A stretch of 11,522 nucleotides of DNA from an uncultured Lachnospiraceae bacterium. GTDB lineage: Bacteria > Bacillota_A > Clostridia > Lachnospirales > Lachnospiraceae. Position 1 is the first letter of the stretch. Each line of letters begins with the position of its first letter. The DNA lies in assembly GCA_902795835.1 (NCBI GenBank), contig CADBNA010000072.1:1-11522 (forward strand), written 5' to 3'. Position numbers and translations under genes: made by a program. The notes under the pieces were generated by a model. That model was not told the origin of the DNA. It ran no database searches and saw only the letters and a list, made by a program, of their open reading frames with translations. Positions 1 to 6,788 of the stretch are shown here, piece by piece.

Positions 1-1097
1 CCGGCCAGCACCTCCCGCATCGCACCCAGCAGCCGGTCATTCTGCTCCGGCTTCATGATGCAGAACCGCACAAAGCGGCTGTCCAGGAACGGGAAGGTGG
101 AGCAGTTGCGGATCATCATGCACTGACGGATACAGTGATCGAAGAGGATGTCGGCATCGACGTCCTCTTTTTCGATGCGCAGAAGTATGAAGTTGGCCGC
201 GGGCTCATACACGTGCAGGGAGTCCCAGCTGCGGAGCTCGGCGGTGATCCTTGCCCGCTCGCCGGTGATCAGCTGCCTTGTGCGGGATATGTATTCGGTG
301 TCCGTAAACATGAGGCGTCCCGCAATCTCCGCCAGTGTGCTGATCGTCCAGGGATTCTGCCGCTTGCGGATGCTGCTGCAGAGATCTCTGTTGCCGGTCA
401 GGGCATAGCCCAGCCTGAGACCGGGAGCCGCGAAAAACTTGGAAGTGCCGCGCAGCACGAGCAGGTTGGTATAGTATATCGTGAGCGGCACGGAGGAGAT
501 CTTTGCTTCCGGCTCGGTGAATTCCACGTAGGTTTCATCAACCATGACAAAGATGCCGTGCTGCATGCAGGCATCCAGAATGCGCCGCATGTCCGTGCGC
601 GTGAGCGCGGTAGAGGTGGGGTTGTTCGGATTGCACAGCACAATCAGGTCAAGATCATCCGAGAGCCGGCTGCAGAAATCATCGACATCCATGACGAATT
701 CCCGTTCTTCCCGCAGGCGGTAATAGACCGTATGGCCGCCCTCCAGAGATATTTCGCGTTCATACTCGGAATAGGTCGGCCCCAGGATCAGAGCCTTTTC
801 CGGCCGGATGCACTGAATCGCCAGGGAGATGAGCTCCGTGGAGCCGTTGCCGACAATGACCTGCTCCGGTCCGCAGCCTGTATAGGAGGCGATGCATTGG
901 CGCAGGGCCGTGTATTCCCGGTCAGGGTAGGTGGTGATGGCATCCAGCTGCTCTGCGAGCGAAGTGCGCAGCTGGTCGGATATTCCCAGAGGATTGACAT
1001 TGGCAGAGAAACTGACAATGGATTCCCGCGGGATATGATACAGCTTTTCTATGGTTTCCAGGTCGCTCCCGTGAAAATGGTCTTTGTGATTCAGCAT
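1..1097 (-). CDS. PLP-dependent class I/II aminotransferase, HisC/CobD-like (C-terminus cut by window edge)
   Basis: My own translation of the minus strand from ATG at 1097-1095 stays open for 365 codons and runs off the window start. The family is about 360 residues, so only the last few residues should be missing. The start is backed by AAAGGA (1112-1107), 9 nt upstream. Visible fold-type I landmarks are an N-terminal HGSDLE then SFSANVNPLG (about residues 9-38), GNGSTELIS (83-91), the NPNNP loop (156-160), VDETY with the pyridine-nitrogen aspartate D187, the Schiff-base lysine K220 in GTSKFFAAPGLRLGY, and R228. The N-terminal HG...FSANVNPLG style recalls threonine-phosphate decarboxylase (CobD) as much as histidinol-phosphate aminotransferase (HisC). 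Both share this fold, and no his or cob gene is visible nearby to decide. It is transcribed away from the large operon, from an overlapping promoter region. PLP enzyme: certain. Exact substrate: open. Confidence 0.9.
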   Translation of the reverse strand, partial: MLNHKDHFHGSDLETIEKLYHIPRESIVSFSANVNPLGISDQLRTSLAEQLDAITTYPDREYTALRQCIASYTGCGPEQVIVGNGSTELISLAIQCIRPEKALILGPTYSEYEREISLEGGHTVYYRLREEREFVMDVDDFCSRLSDDLDLIVLCNPNNPTSTALTRTDMRRILDACMQHGIFVMVDETYVEFTEPEAKISSVPLTIYYTNLLVLRGTSKFFAAPGLRLGYALTGNRDLCSSIRKRQNPWTISTLAEIAGRLMFTDTEYISRTRQLITGERARITAELRSWDSLHVYEPAANFILLRIEKEDVDADILFDHCIRQCMMIRNCSTFPFLDSRFVRFCIMKPEQNDRLLGAMREVLA

Positions 1098-1106
1098 GGG
1101 CCGAGA

Positions 1107-1112
1107 TCCTTT
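1107..1112 (-). promoter_or_regulatory. Ribosome-binding site of the aminotransferase gene
   Basis: On the minus strand AAAGGA lies 9 nt before the ATG at 1097. It supports that start, which also gives the normal N-terminal length for the family. Confidence 0.6.
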
Positions 1113-1113
1113 C

Positions 1114-1142
1114 TTGAACATCTTTCTGCAGAAGAGTATAAT
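1114..1142 (+). promoter_or_regulatory. Predicted sigma-A-type promoter of the six-gene operon
   Basis: TTGAAC (1114-1119) is followed after exactly 17 nt by a perfect TATAAT (1137-1142). Transcription would start near 1149, leaving a leader of about 100 nt before the first gene at 1252. This is the only strong consensus promoter I see upstream of the operon. It overlaps the predicted minus-strand promoter, so the two may compete or be co-regulated. Predicted by eye only. Confidence 0.6.
1124..1133. repeat. Perfect 10-bp palindrome TTCTGCAGAA
   Basis: It is self-complementary and lies in the 17-bp spacer of the plus-strand promoter, just before its -10 box. A protein bound here would sit under the polymerase. 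It could also be chance, since short palindromes are common. Confidence 0.35.
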
Positions 1143-1164
1143 GTACTCTGTATCATTATGTACA
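1135..1164 (-). promoter_or_regulatory. Predicted promoter of the divergent aminotransferase gene
   Basis: Read on the minus strand, TGTACA (1164-1159, 4 of 6 matches to TTGACA) is followed after 18 nt by TATACT (1140-1135, 5 of 6 matches to TATAAT). The -10 box shares bases 1137-1140 with the plus-strand TATAAT, so two polymerases could not occupy both promoters at once. The -35 half lies inside the inverted repeat at 1146-1167. It is weaker than the plus-strand promoter. Confidence 0.4.
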
Positions 1165-1167
1165 GAG
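1146..1167. promoter_or_regulatory. Inverted repeat CTCTGTA-N8-TACAGAG, possible operator
   Basis: Two perfect 7-bp arms, CTCTGTA (1146-1152) and TACAGAG (1161-1167), flank an 8-bp spacer. The repeat spans the expected transcription start of the plus-strand operon and covers the -35 element of the minus-strand promoter. A bound dimeric repressor could therefore block both directions. It lacks the GC-rich stem and T-run of a terminator. No regulator gene is present in the window to pair with it. Confidence 0.45.
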
Positions 1168-1175
1168 ATTCCTTT

Positions 1176-1187
1176 TTAATGCATTAA
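1176..1187. repeat. Perfect 12-bp palindrome TTAATGCATTAA
   Basis: It is self-complementary and AT-rich, located in the predicted leader of the operon 9 bp beyond the CTCTGTA/TACAGAG repeat. It is the third palindrome within about 65 bp. It may be an operator half-site cluster or simply AT-rich intergenic sequence. Confidence 0.35.
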
Positions 1188-1239
1188 CCTGAGTCTAATC
1201 CGTTCCGGCAGATTCGTCAAGGCAGATGATGGGGTGATA

Positions 1240-1246
1240 GGGGGAG
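1240..1246 (+). promoter_or_regulatory. Ribosome-binding site choosing ATG 1252 over GTG 1234
   Basis: The run GGGGGAG ends 5 nt before ATG 1252. The in-frame GTG at 1234 lies before this purine run, and choosing it would make the run coding. ATG 1252 is therefore the better start. Confidence 0.6.
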
Positions 1247-1251
1247 ATGAC

Positions 1252-4200
1252 ATGAGAGCTGTGACAAAAGCCGGTTTCGTGCACGAATTGCCGGAACTGA
1301 TCATATCGGAGCAGTCTTTTTCTTTTCGGATTCCGGAAGGAGAACAGAAGACGGTCTCCTTTACGGTAAAGGCGTCTGACGACAGCCGGATCCGGGGAGA
1401 ACTGACCTCCTGCAGTCAGCGTCTGATCCCGGCGGCAGGGAAATTTGCCGGGACATCCTGTGAGCTGCGGTTTGTGATAGACACGAGAGGACTGCATCCG
1501 GGAGAGCATCTGCAGGGAAACCTGCTGCTGTCCGGCGATCTGGGAGAGAGAGAGGTGCCGGTCAGCGCGGAAATTATCCGTGCATCCGCCGGGGGCTTCG
1601 ACCCGCAGGTACAGACGCTGGATGATTTTGCGCAGGTGTGCCGGAAAAGCATGCGGGAAGGCTTCCGCCTGTTTACGGATCCTGCTTTCCCGGGAATCCT
1701 GAACGGAAAGAACCGTTCTTTTCTGGCACTGTACAAGGGGATGTCCCATAATCCTGTGACATATCAGCATCTGGAGGAGTTCCTGGTTTCCGCGGGAAAG
1801 AAAGAAGAGATTACAATAACGCTGGATAAACAGGAAAAATCCTTCTTCGGACTGGAGGAATCACAGAAGGATACCCTGTACCTCTACAAGAATACATGGG
1901 GATATATCCGCCTGGAAGTGGAGACGGAGGGCGTTTTTCTGGAGGCAGGGAGAACGGCCGTCACAACCGATGACTTTATCGGGAAGGTCTGTCCTCTTGA
2001 ATATGTCGTCCGCAGAGACCGGATCGGGAAGGGACGCTCCGAGGGCCGCATCCGGATCCGGGGACCGCATCAGGAACTGGTCTGTGAAATCGAAGTGTCC
2101 GCACAGAGAGAAGAGGAAATCATGACCGAGGCTGTCAGGAACAGGCGTATGTCCTGGCTGCTGCGTGACTATCTGGCCCTGCGGATGCACAGAAAAGATT
2201 ATCCGTCTTTCCTGGAAGGATCTGCCATGACAGCCCATGAAATGCTGAATGATAATCCGGATGATACCACAGCGGCGCTGTATATGGCTTTTCTGCAGTG
2301 GTCGGCAGAGGAATACCCGGGGGCGATCGAAACGCTGTGGCCCTGGCATACCGGGGAGAAAAAGCTGCACGGGCCGGAGGAGAAGGCGGCCTGCCTCTAT
2401 CTGTCAAAAATGACCGGCCTGCTTCCGGAGGAAAAGAGAGAGATTCTTCCCGCGCTGCAGCGTTATGAGGCAAAGAAGCCGTCCAGCTATCTGCTGCACT
2501 ATCTTGTCTGGCAGGAGAGGGGTGAAGAAGAGCCGGGAGCCGCCCGCATGGCGGAACTGGAAAACTGCTATGAAGAGGGGTGCACCAGTCCGTTTCTCTA
2601 TCATGACGCCTGGAAGCTTCTGACGGAGGAGGAATCGCTGCTCAGAAGGCTGTCTCCTTTTATGATACGGGTTCTCTCTTTCGGGTGCAGGGCGCATCTT
2701 ATGACGGAAGGCCTGCTTCTGCGGACGGCATTTCTGTCAGCCAATCTGAAGCAGTGGTCCGGACCGGTATACAGAATTCTGGAAAGAGGATATGAGGAAC
2801 ATCCGTCTGCAGAAGTCCTCGAGGCCATCTGCAAGCTGGTGATCAGGGGGGACCCGGTAAAACCGGAGTATTTCCGCTGGTATGACCTGGCGCTTCAGCA
2901 GGATCTCCGCATTACCCGTCTGTATGAGTACTATCTGGAGACCTGTCCGGACAGTGCGGAGACAGAGCTGCCCGTGCAGGTCCGCATGTATTTCACGCGC
3001 AATCCGATACCGGGTGAAAAAAAACGGGCTCTCCTGTACGCAAGTATCGTAAAACACAGGGAAGAGGATATGACAGGCTACCTGAACTATGCCCGCCAGA
3101 TCCGGTCCTTTGCAGTCGACGGAATCCGCAGGGGAAAAATAGACGAGAACTATGCCGTTATTTACGGACAGTTCCTGTCCCGCCCCGAAACAAAGGAGAC
3201 TGCCGAACTTCTCTCCCGCGTTCTTTTCACACAGAAGCTGACCTGCTCCGACAGGAGGATCCGCCGGGTGGTTGTCTGCCATCAGGCAATGAGAGAAGAG
3301 GAGTATTATCCGGTAACGGACGGCACGGCATGGCCCTGTCTGTACACGAAGGACGCCTGCGTCCTGCTGGAGGATGACAGGCACAGACGGTATGCAACAA
3401 CGATTCCCTTTACCCTGACACCGCTGATGGAGGACCGGTCGCTCGAACGCCTCTGCATGGATCTGGGATCGGAACATCCCGGGCTGATTCTGTCAGTATG
3501 CAGGGAAAAGGCATATCAGATGGAACTGACGGCCCATAATCTGGCAGACTACAGAAGAGCCGCAGGCTGTGAGGCCTTTACCGATGAATACCGCATGACG
3601 GTGCGCAGAAAACTGTCGGAATTCATTCTGGATCATCCGGATGAGCCCTCTTCCGCAGACTGCATTTCTCCGGACGATGCTGACGCCTGGGCGGCTGCCG
3701 ACAGAAACGGCACCGCCGAGATCCTGATCCGGGAAGAAAGATATGAAGAGGCCTTTCATGTGCTGACGGCATACGGCTGCGAGGGACTGGATTCCACACT
3801 CCTGATGCGCCTGGTCAGCCGGCTGATCCTGCAGAGGGAATTTGCCGGTGACGAAACGCTGACAGCTCTGACCTGGCACGTCTTTGACGCTGACAGATAC
3901 GATGAAGTCATGCTGGTCTATCTGCGGGATCATTTTGAGGGCTCTCTCTTCGATCTGGAGAGACTGTGGGAGAAGGTCCGCGGATTCCAGCTGGAATCGG
4001 TGCGCCTGGAAGAAAAAATTCTGCGGCGCGCCATAGAGGTCCATGGCTTTCCCGTTGAGGAAACGGATATTCTCCGCAGCTGTATACGGCAGCGGGGAAA
4101 ACAGAGTGTCATCTGCCGCTTTCTGGAGTATCTGTGTTCATGGTACTTCCTGGGCGGGCGGAGTATGGACGCAGAGATATTTGAATGGACAGAGAGAGAA

Positions 4201-4782
4201 CTTCTCCTGGGGGCTGAACTGGATGAGGTATGCAGCCTGGCACTGCTGAAGCGCTGGTCAGAAACCGGGGAAGCCGTGACAGGTGCCAGAGAAGAACTGT
4301 GCAGGCGCCTGCTGGAGCAGGAAAACCGTCAGGGACGCAGATTTGCCTTTTACAGCGGTCTCCCGTCGCGGCTGACACAGGCCTGGCAGATTGAGGATAA
4401 ACTGTTTGTGCAGATACAGGAGCATCCGTCCAGCCGCGTGATTCTGCACTACCGGCGAACAGAAGCCGGCGTGGAGGCGCAGGACTGGATCAGCGAGCCC
4501 ATGCGCAATGTGTACGAGGGGATCTTTGTCAAGGAATTCCTCCTGTTTTACGGGGAGACGATTGTCTGGTACATGAGCGTGCTTGAAGGCGGAGAGATCC
4601 GCCGCACAGAGGAAGAAACCTGGACCATGACCGACGCGGGCACAGAAGGAACGACAAAATACCGCCTGCTGAACCGCATGCTGGAGGCCAGAGAGAGAGA
4701 GGATGCCGTGTGCCTGCGCAAGACGGCGGAGCAGTATCTGCTGCAGAGCAGGTGTACGGCGGAACTGATGGAGATGCTGTAG
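1252..4782 (+). CDS. Large cytosolic beta-sandwich plus helical-repeat protein, DUF5717-like
   Basis: 1176 residues from ATG 1252. There is no signal peptide or membrane segment, so it is probably cytosolic. By appearance, residues 1-110 form a beta-rich Ig-like domain containing FSFRIPEGEQKTVSFTVKAS, a hydrophilic helical stretch follows (about 118-180), and a second beta domain covers about 184-288. From about 290 to 1050 it is almost all alpha-helical, with TPR/HAT-like helix pairs such as EERYEEAFHVL. A mostly beta C-terminal domain (about 1050-1130) ends in charged helices. The overall plan and the segment VRMYFTRNPIPGEKKRALLY match what I remember of the clostridial DUF5717 family, of similar length; I could not check this by search. 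No enzymatic motif is visible, so a scaffold role is inferred. It is the first gene of the operon, 17 bp before the DUF5716-like gene. No function is established. Confidence 0.88.
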   Translation: MRAVTKAGFVHELPELIISEQSFSFRIPEGEQKTVSFTVKASDDSRIRGELTSCSQRLIPAAGKFAGTSCELRFVIDTRGLHPGEHLQGNLLLSGDLGEREVPVSAEIIRASAGGFDPQVQTLDDFAQVCRKSMREGFRLFTDPAFPGILNGKNRSFLALYKGMSHNPVTYQHLEEFLVSAGKKEEITITLDKQEKSFFGLEESQKDTLYLYKNTWGYIRLEVETEGVFLEAGRTAVTTDDFIGKVCPLEYVVRRDRIGKGRSEGRIRIRGPHQELVCEIEVSAQREEEIMTEAVRNRRMSWLLRDYLALRMHRKDYPSFLEGSAMTAHEMLNDNPDDTTAALYMAFLQWSAEEYPGAIETLWPWHTGEKKLHGPEEKAACLYLSKMTGLLPEEKREILPALQRYEAKKPSSYLLHYLVWQERGEEEPGAARMAELENCYEEGCTSPFLYHDAWKLLTEEESLLRRLSPFMIRVLSFGCRAHLMTEGLLLRTAFLSANLKQWSGPVYRILERGYEEHPSAEVLEAICKLVIRGDPVKPEYFRWYDLALQQDLRITRLYEYYLETCPDSAETELPVQVRMYFTRNPIPGEKKRALLYASIVKHREEDMTGYLNYARQIRSFAVDGIRRGKIDENYAVIYGQFLSRPETKETAELLSRVLFTQKLTCSDRRIRRVVVCHQAMREEEYYPVTDGTAWPCLYTKDACVLLEDDRHRRYATTIPFTLTPLMEDRSLERLCMDLGSEHPGLILSVCREKAYQMELTAHNLADYRRAAGCEAFTDEYRMTVRRKLSEFILDHPDEPSSADCISPDDADAWAAADRNGTAEILIREERYEEAFHVLTAYGCEGLDSTLLMRLVSRLILQREFAGDETLTALTWHVFDADRYDEVMLVYLRDHFEGSLFDLERLWEKVRGFQLESVRLEEKILRRAIEVHGFPVEETDILRSCIRQRGKQSVICRFLEYLCSWYFLGGRSMDAEIFEWTERELLLGAELDEVCSLALLKRWSETGEAVTGAREELCRRLLEQENRQGRRFAFYSGLPSRLTQAWQIEDKLFVQIQEHPSSRVILHYRRTEAGVEAQDWISEPMRNVYEGIFVKEFLLFYGETIVWYMSVLEGGEIRRTEEETWTMTDAGTEGTTKYRLLNRMLEAREREDAVCLRKTAEQYLLQSRCTAELMEML

Positions 4783-4799
4783 AAAGGACGGAGTCTTAT

Positions 4800-6005
4800 A
4801 TGAGTGTGCTTCATTTCGCAGCCGGCATTGATCTGAACCGCGATGAGACGCAGATCTGCTGGTACAGTCCCGAAAAAGAAGAGACTTATACAGCCCCGAT
4901 GAAAATCGGAAATGAACCGGTTTCTTTCCGGGACATTCTGGATGCCCTGGATGAGCTGGCTGACTTCGGGAAGGAGTCCGATCTGTCTGCGCGCATGTCT
5001 CCGGACCCGGAAGAAGGTGAACCCGGGCAGAGACTGCGCCGGCTGTATGAGCAGGCGGCAGATGTTATCCGCCAGTCACTGGCGACGCTGGGCATCACGG
5101 ATCCGGGCAGACAGCTGCAGGGCCTTGTAATTACGGTTCCTGCGCTTTCCCTTCCCATTGTCAGCCTGATCCGGGAGGTGTCTGCCCGGCTGGGGCTGGA
5201 CGGAAAGAAAACTTTCCTCCAGGACTACAGGGAAAGCTTTTATTACCACACTTTTTACCAGAAAAAGGAGCTTCGCTCCAGAAAAGCCGGCCTGTTTTAT
5301 TTCTGCGGAAAGGATGCTTCTTTCTTTTCACTGTCACAGAATACCCAGACGAGACCGGTCACTGTGACCTGCCGGACGGGCCCGTCCATCCATCTGGGAG
5401 AGGACGCCGCCAGCTGGGATACCCTGTTTTCCGGGCTGATCCGGGACTCCCTGAAGAATGATCTGTATTCCGGGATTTTTATCATGGGGGACGCGTATGA
5501 CCAGTCCCTGATGCCCAGATCAACCGCATTGCTGTGCAGCGGAGGACGAAAGGTGTTTGCCGTGGACAGCCTGTTTGCCAGGGGAGCCTGCTACGCCGCC
5601 AGGGAAAAGACAATGGAAGAGAGCCTGGACGGTTTCTTTTATCTGGGCGAGGATCTGGTACGCTGCAATATCGGGATGGAGATGATTGTGCAGGGGAGCA
5701 GGACCTGGTATCCGGTCGTGTCGGCCGGCGTCAGCTGGTATGATGCGGGAACTTCCTTTTCCTGCCTTCTGGAGGAGGGGAATGAACTGGTCTTTCTCAT
5801 CAGCAGCCTTGACGGCGCCTCCCGCCGGGAGGAAAAACTGGAACTGACGGATCTGCCGGAGCGGCCGCCGAAAACCACCAGGCTGGAGGTTTCTCTGACA
5901 TTCTCTTCGCCTGACCGGTGCACGGCGGAAGTAAGGGACGCCGGTTTCGGCGATCTTTTTCCGCCCGGCGGAAAGATCTGGCGCAAGGAGTGGGAGGATT
6001 TATGA
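4800..6005 (+). CDS. Degenerate actin/Hsp70-fold (ASKHA-like) protein, DUF5716-like
   Basis: 401 residues from ATG 4800, preceded by AAAGGA and CGGAG (4783-4793). An upstream extension to 4710 would overlap the preceding gene and has no such site. The N-terminus AAGIDLNRDETQICWYS resembles the phosphate-1 loop of the actin/Hsp70 superfamily, keeping Asp11 but lacking the usual GT pair. GLVITVPALSLP (108-119) matches the strand after which Hsp70-type proteins enter subdomain IB. GLFYFCGKDASFFSLS (164-179) sits where phosphate-2 (DxGGG) is expected but lacks it. GIFIMGDAYD (225-234) followed by VFAVDSLFARGACYAA (252-267) occupies the adenosine-motif position. The C-terminal 50 residues form a beta domain. 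This plan matches my memory of DUF5716. It is cytosolic, with its stop overlapping the next start (ATGA). The fold is fairly likely. ATP binding is uncertain, and it may be a pseudo-ATPase. Confidence 0.87.
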   Translation: MSVLHFAAGIDLNRDETQICWYSPEKEETYTAPMKIGNEPVSFRDILDALDELADFGKESDLSARMSPDPEEGEPGQRLRRLYEQAADVIRQSLATLGITDPGRQLQGLVITVPALSLPIVSLIREVSARLGLDGKKTFLQDYRESFYYHTFYQKKELRSRKAGLFYFCGKDASFFSLSQNTQTRPVTVTCRTGPSIHLGEDAASWDTLFSGLIRDSLKNDLYSGIFIMGDAYDQSLMPRSTALLCSGGRKVFAVDSLFARGACYAAREKTMEESLDGFFYLGEDLVRCNIGMEMIVQGSRTWYPVVSAGVSWYDAGTSFSCLLEEGNELVFLISSLDGASRREEKLELTDLPERPPKTTRLEVSLTFSSPDRCTAEVRDAGFGDLFPPGGKIWRKEWEDL

Positions 6006-6769
6006 GTACGGTTATTCTCTGTCAGACAAAAACGGCGCAGACGCCGTTTTATGTAAATGATACCGGCACAAACCTGTATTCCGCGGAAGAACTGTGCTGG
6101 TACATGGAACACAACCTCCCGGTTCTTGACCGCGGCTTTTTTGCAGAACCGCTGCAGGAGTGGATCCGCACCGAACTGGGGCTCGAAAAACTGGCGGATA
6201 CGCTGAATGACCGATGGGAAGCGGAGGAGCTTCCGCACCTGGAGGATCTGGCGCTGCCTGTGTATGATGAAATCAGCTGGCTGCCGGCGGAAGAGAGGAC
6301 GGATATGATACGCCGTCTGCAGGACCTGGAGAACCTGCCGATGCCGGAGCGGGAGAAGCTGAGGGCGGACTGTCTGACAGGATATCACCGGTACATGCTG
6401 GCGATCCGCCTGTACAGGGAAATTCTCGGAATCGCGGGAGAGGACAGCCTGATCAAGGGGAAAGTCTGGCACAATATGGGTGTCGCCTATGCCGGGATGT
6501 TTCAGATGGAAGAGGCCTGCGACTGCTTTCGAAGGGCCTGGGAGATTCAAAAGAGCGAGGTCTCCCTTCGCTGCCTGCTCTGCTGCAGCGCACTGCACGG
6601 CGGCCAGGAGGAATTTGACAGGGCAGCAGATGACTGCGGCGCGGACATGACGTTCCGGACTGAACTGGAGGACGCTATGGATGCCCTGAAAAAACTGGAT
6701 CTGCCTGCGGATCCGGAAGCTGCGCTCCGGGACTGGGTGCGGGAGTATCACCGGGAGACCGGACTCTGA
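6002..6769 (+). CDS. Small TPR-containing cytosolic protein
   Basis: 255 residues from ATG 6002, which overlaps the previous stop as ATGA and has GGGAGGA (5992-5998) just upstream. The 28-codon upstream extension is rejected for those reasons. The N-terminus MSTVILCQTKTAQTPFYV runs into NLYSAEELCWYMEHNL, a block I associate with a small TPR protein found beside DUF5716/DUF5717 genes in Lachnospiraceae (from memory). One clear TPR hairpin is near residues 158-190: KVWHNMGVAYAGMFQMEEA followed by CFRRAWEIQKS. Flanking helices are amphipathic and acidic. There is no signal peptide, membrane segment or catalytic motif. Overlapping translation with the Hsp70-like protein suggests stoichiometric production and a shared complex, perhaps as a linker binding either neighbour. 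The function is unknown. Confidence 0.87.
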   Translation: MSTVILCQTKTAQTPFYVNDTGTNLYSAEELCWYMEHNLPVLDRGFFAEPLQEWIRTELGLEKLADTLNDRWEAEELPHLEDLALPVYDEISWLPAEERTDMIRRLQDLENLPMPEREKLRADCLTGYHRYMLAIRLYREILGIAGEDSLIKGKVWHNMGVAYAGMFQMEEACDCFRRAWEIQKSEVSLRCLLCCSALHGGQEEFDRAADDCGADMTFRTELEDAMDALKKLDLPADPEAALRDWVREYHRETGL

Positions 6770-6788
6770 GAAAGAATAATTGTAACAT

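Noticed and set aside
1146..1167. Intrinsic terminator between the divergent genes
   Set aside because: The stem is only 7 bp with little GC and is not followed by a T-run at the proper distance. Divergent genes also need no terminator there.
135..1187. A 350-codon open frame on the plus strand
   Set aside because: It is antisense to the aminotransferase, whose catalytic motifs are intact, and its own translation shows no family resemblance.
1098..1251. Riboswitch (for example a cobalamin riboswitch given the CobD-like enzyme)
   Set aside because: The gap is only 154 bp, is taken up by promoters and palindromes, and shows no B12-box-like conserved element or multi-helix layout.
4710..4799. 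Upstream extension of the Hsp70-like gene
   Set aside because: It would overlap the preceding gene in another frame. ATG 4800 has a proper ribosome-binding site and starts right before the phosphate-1-like strand.
5918..6001. Upstream extension of the TPR gene by 28 codons
   Set aside because: The extension is Arg/Gly-rich and lies inside the preceding gene. ATG 6002 has GGGAGGA and the ATGA overlap.
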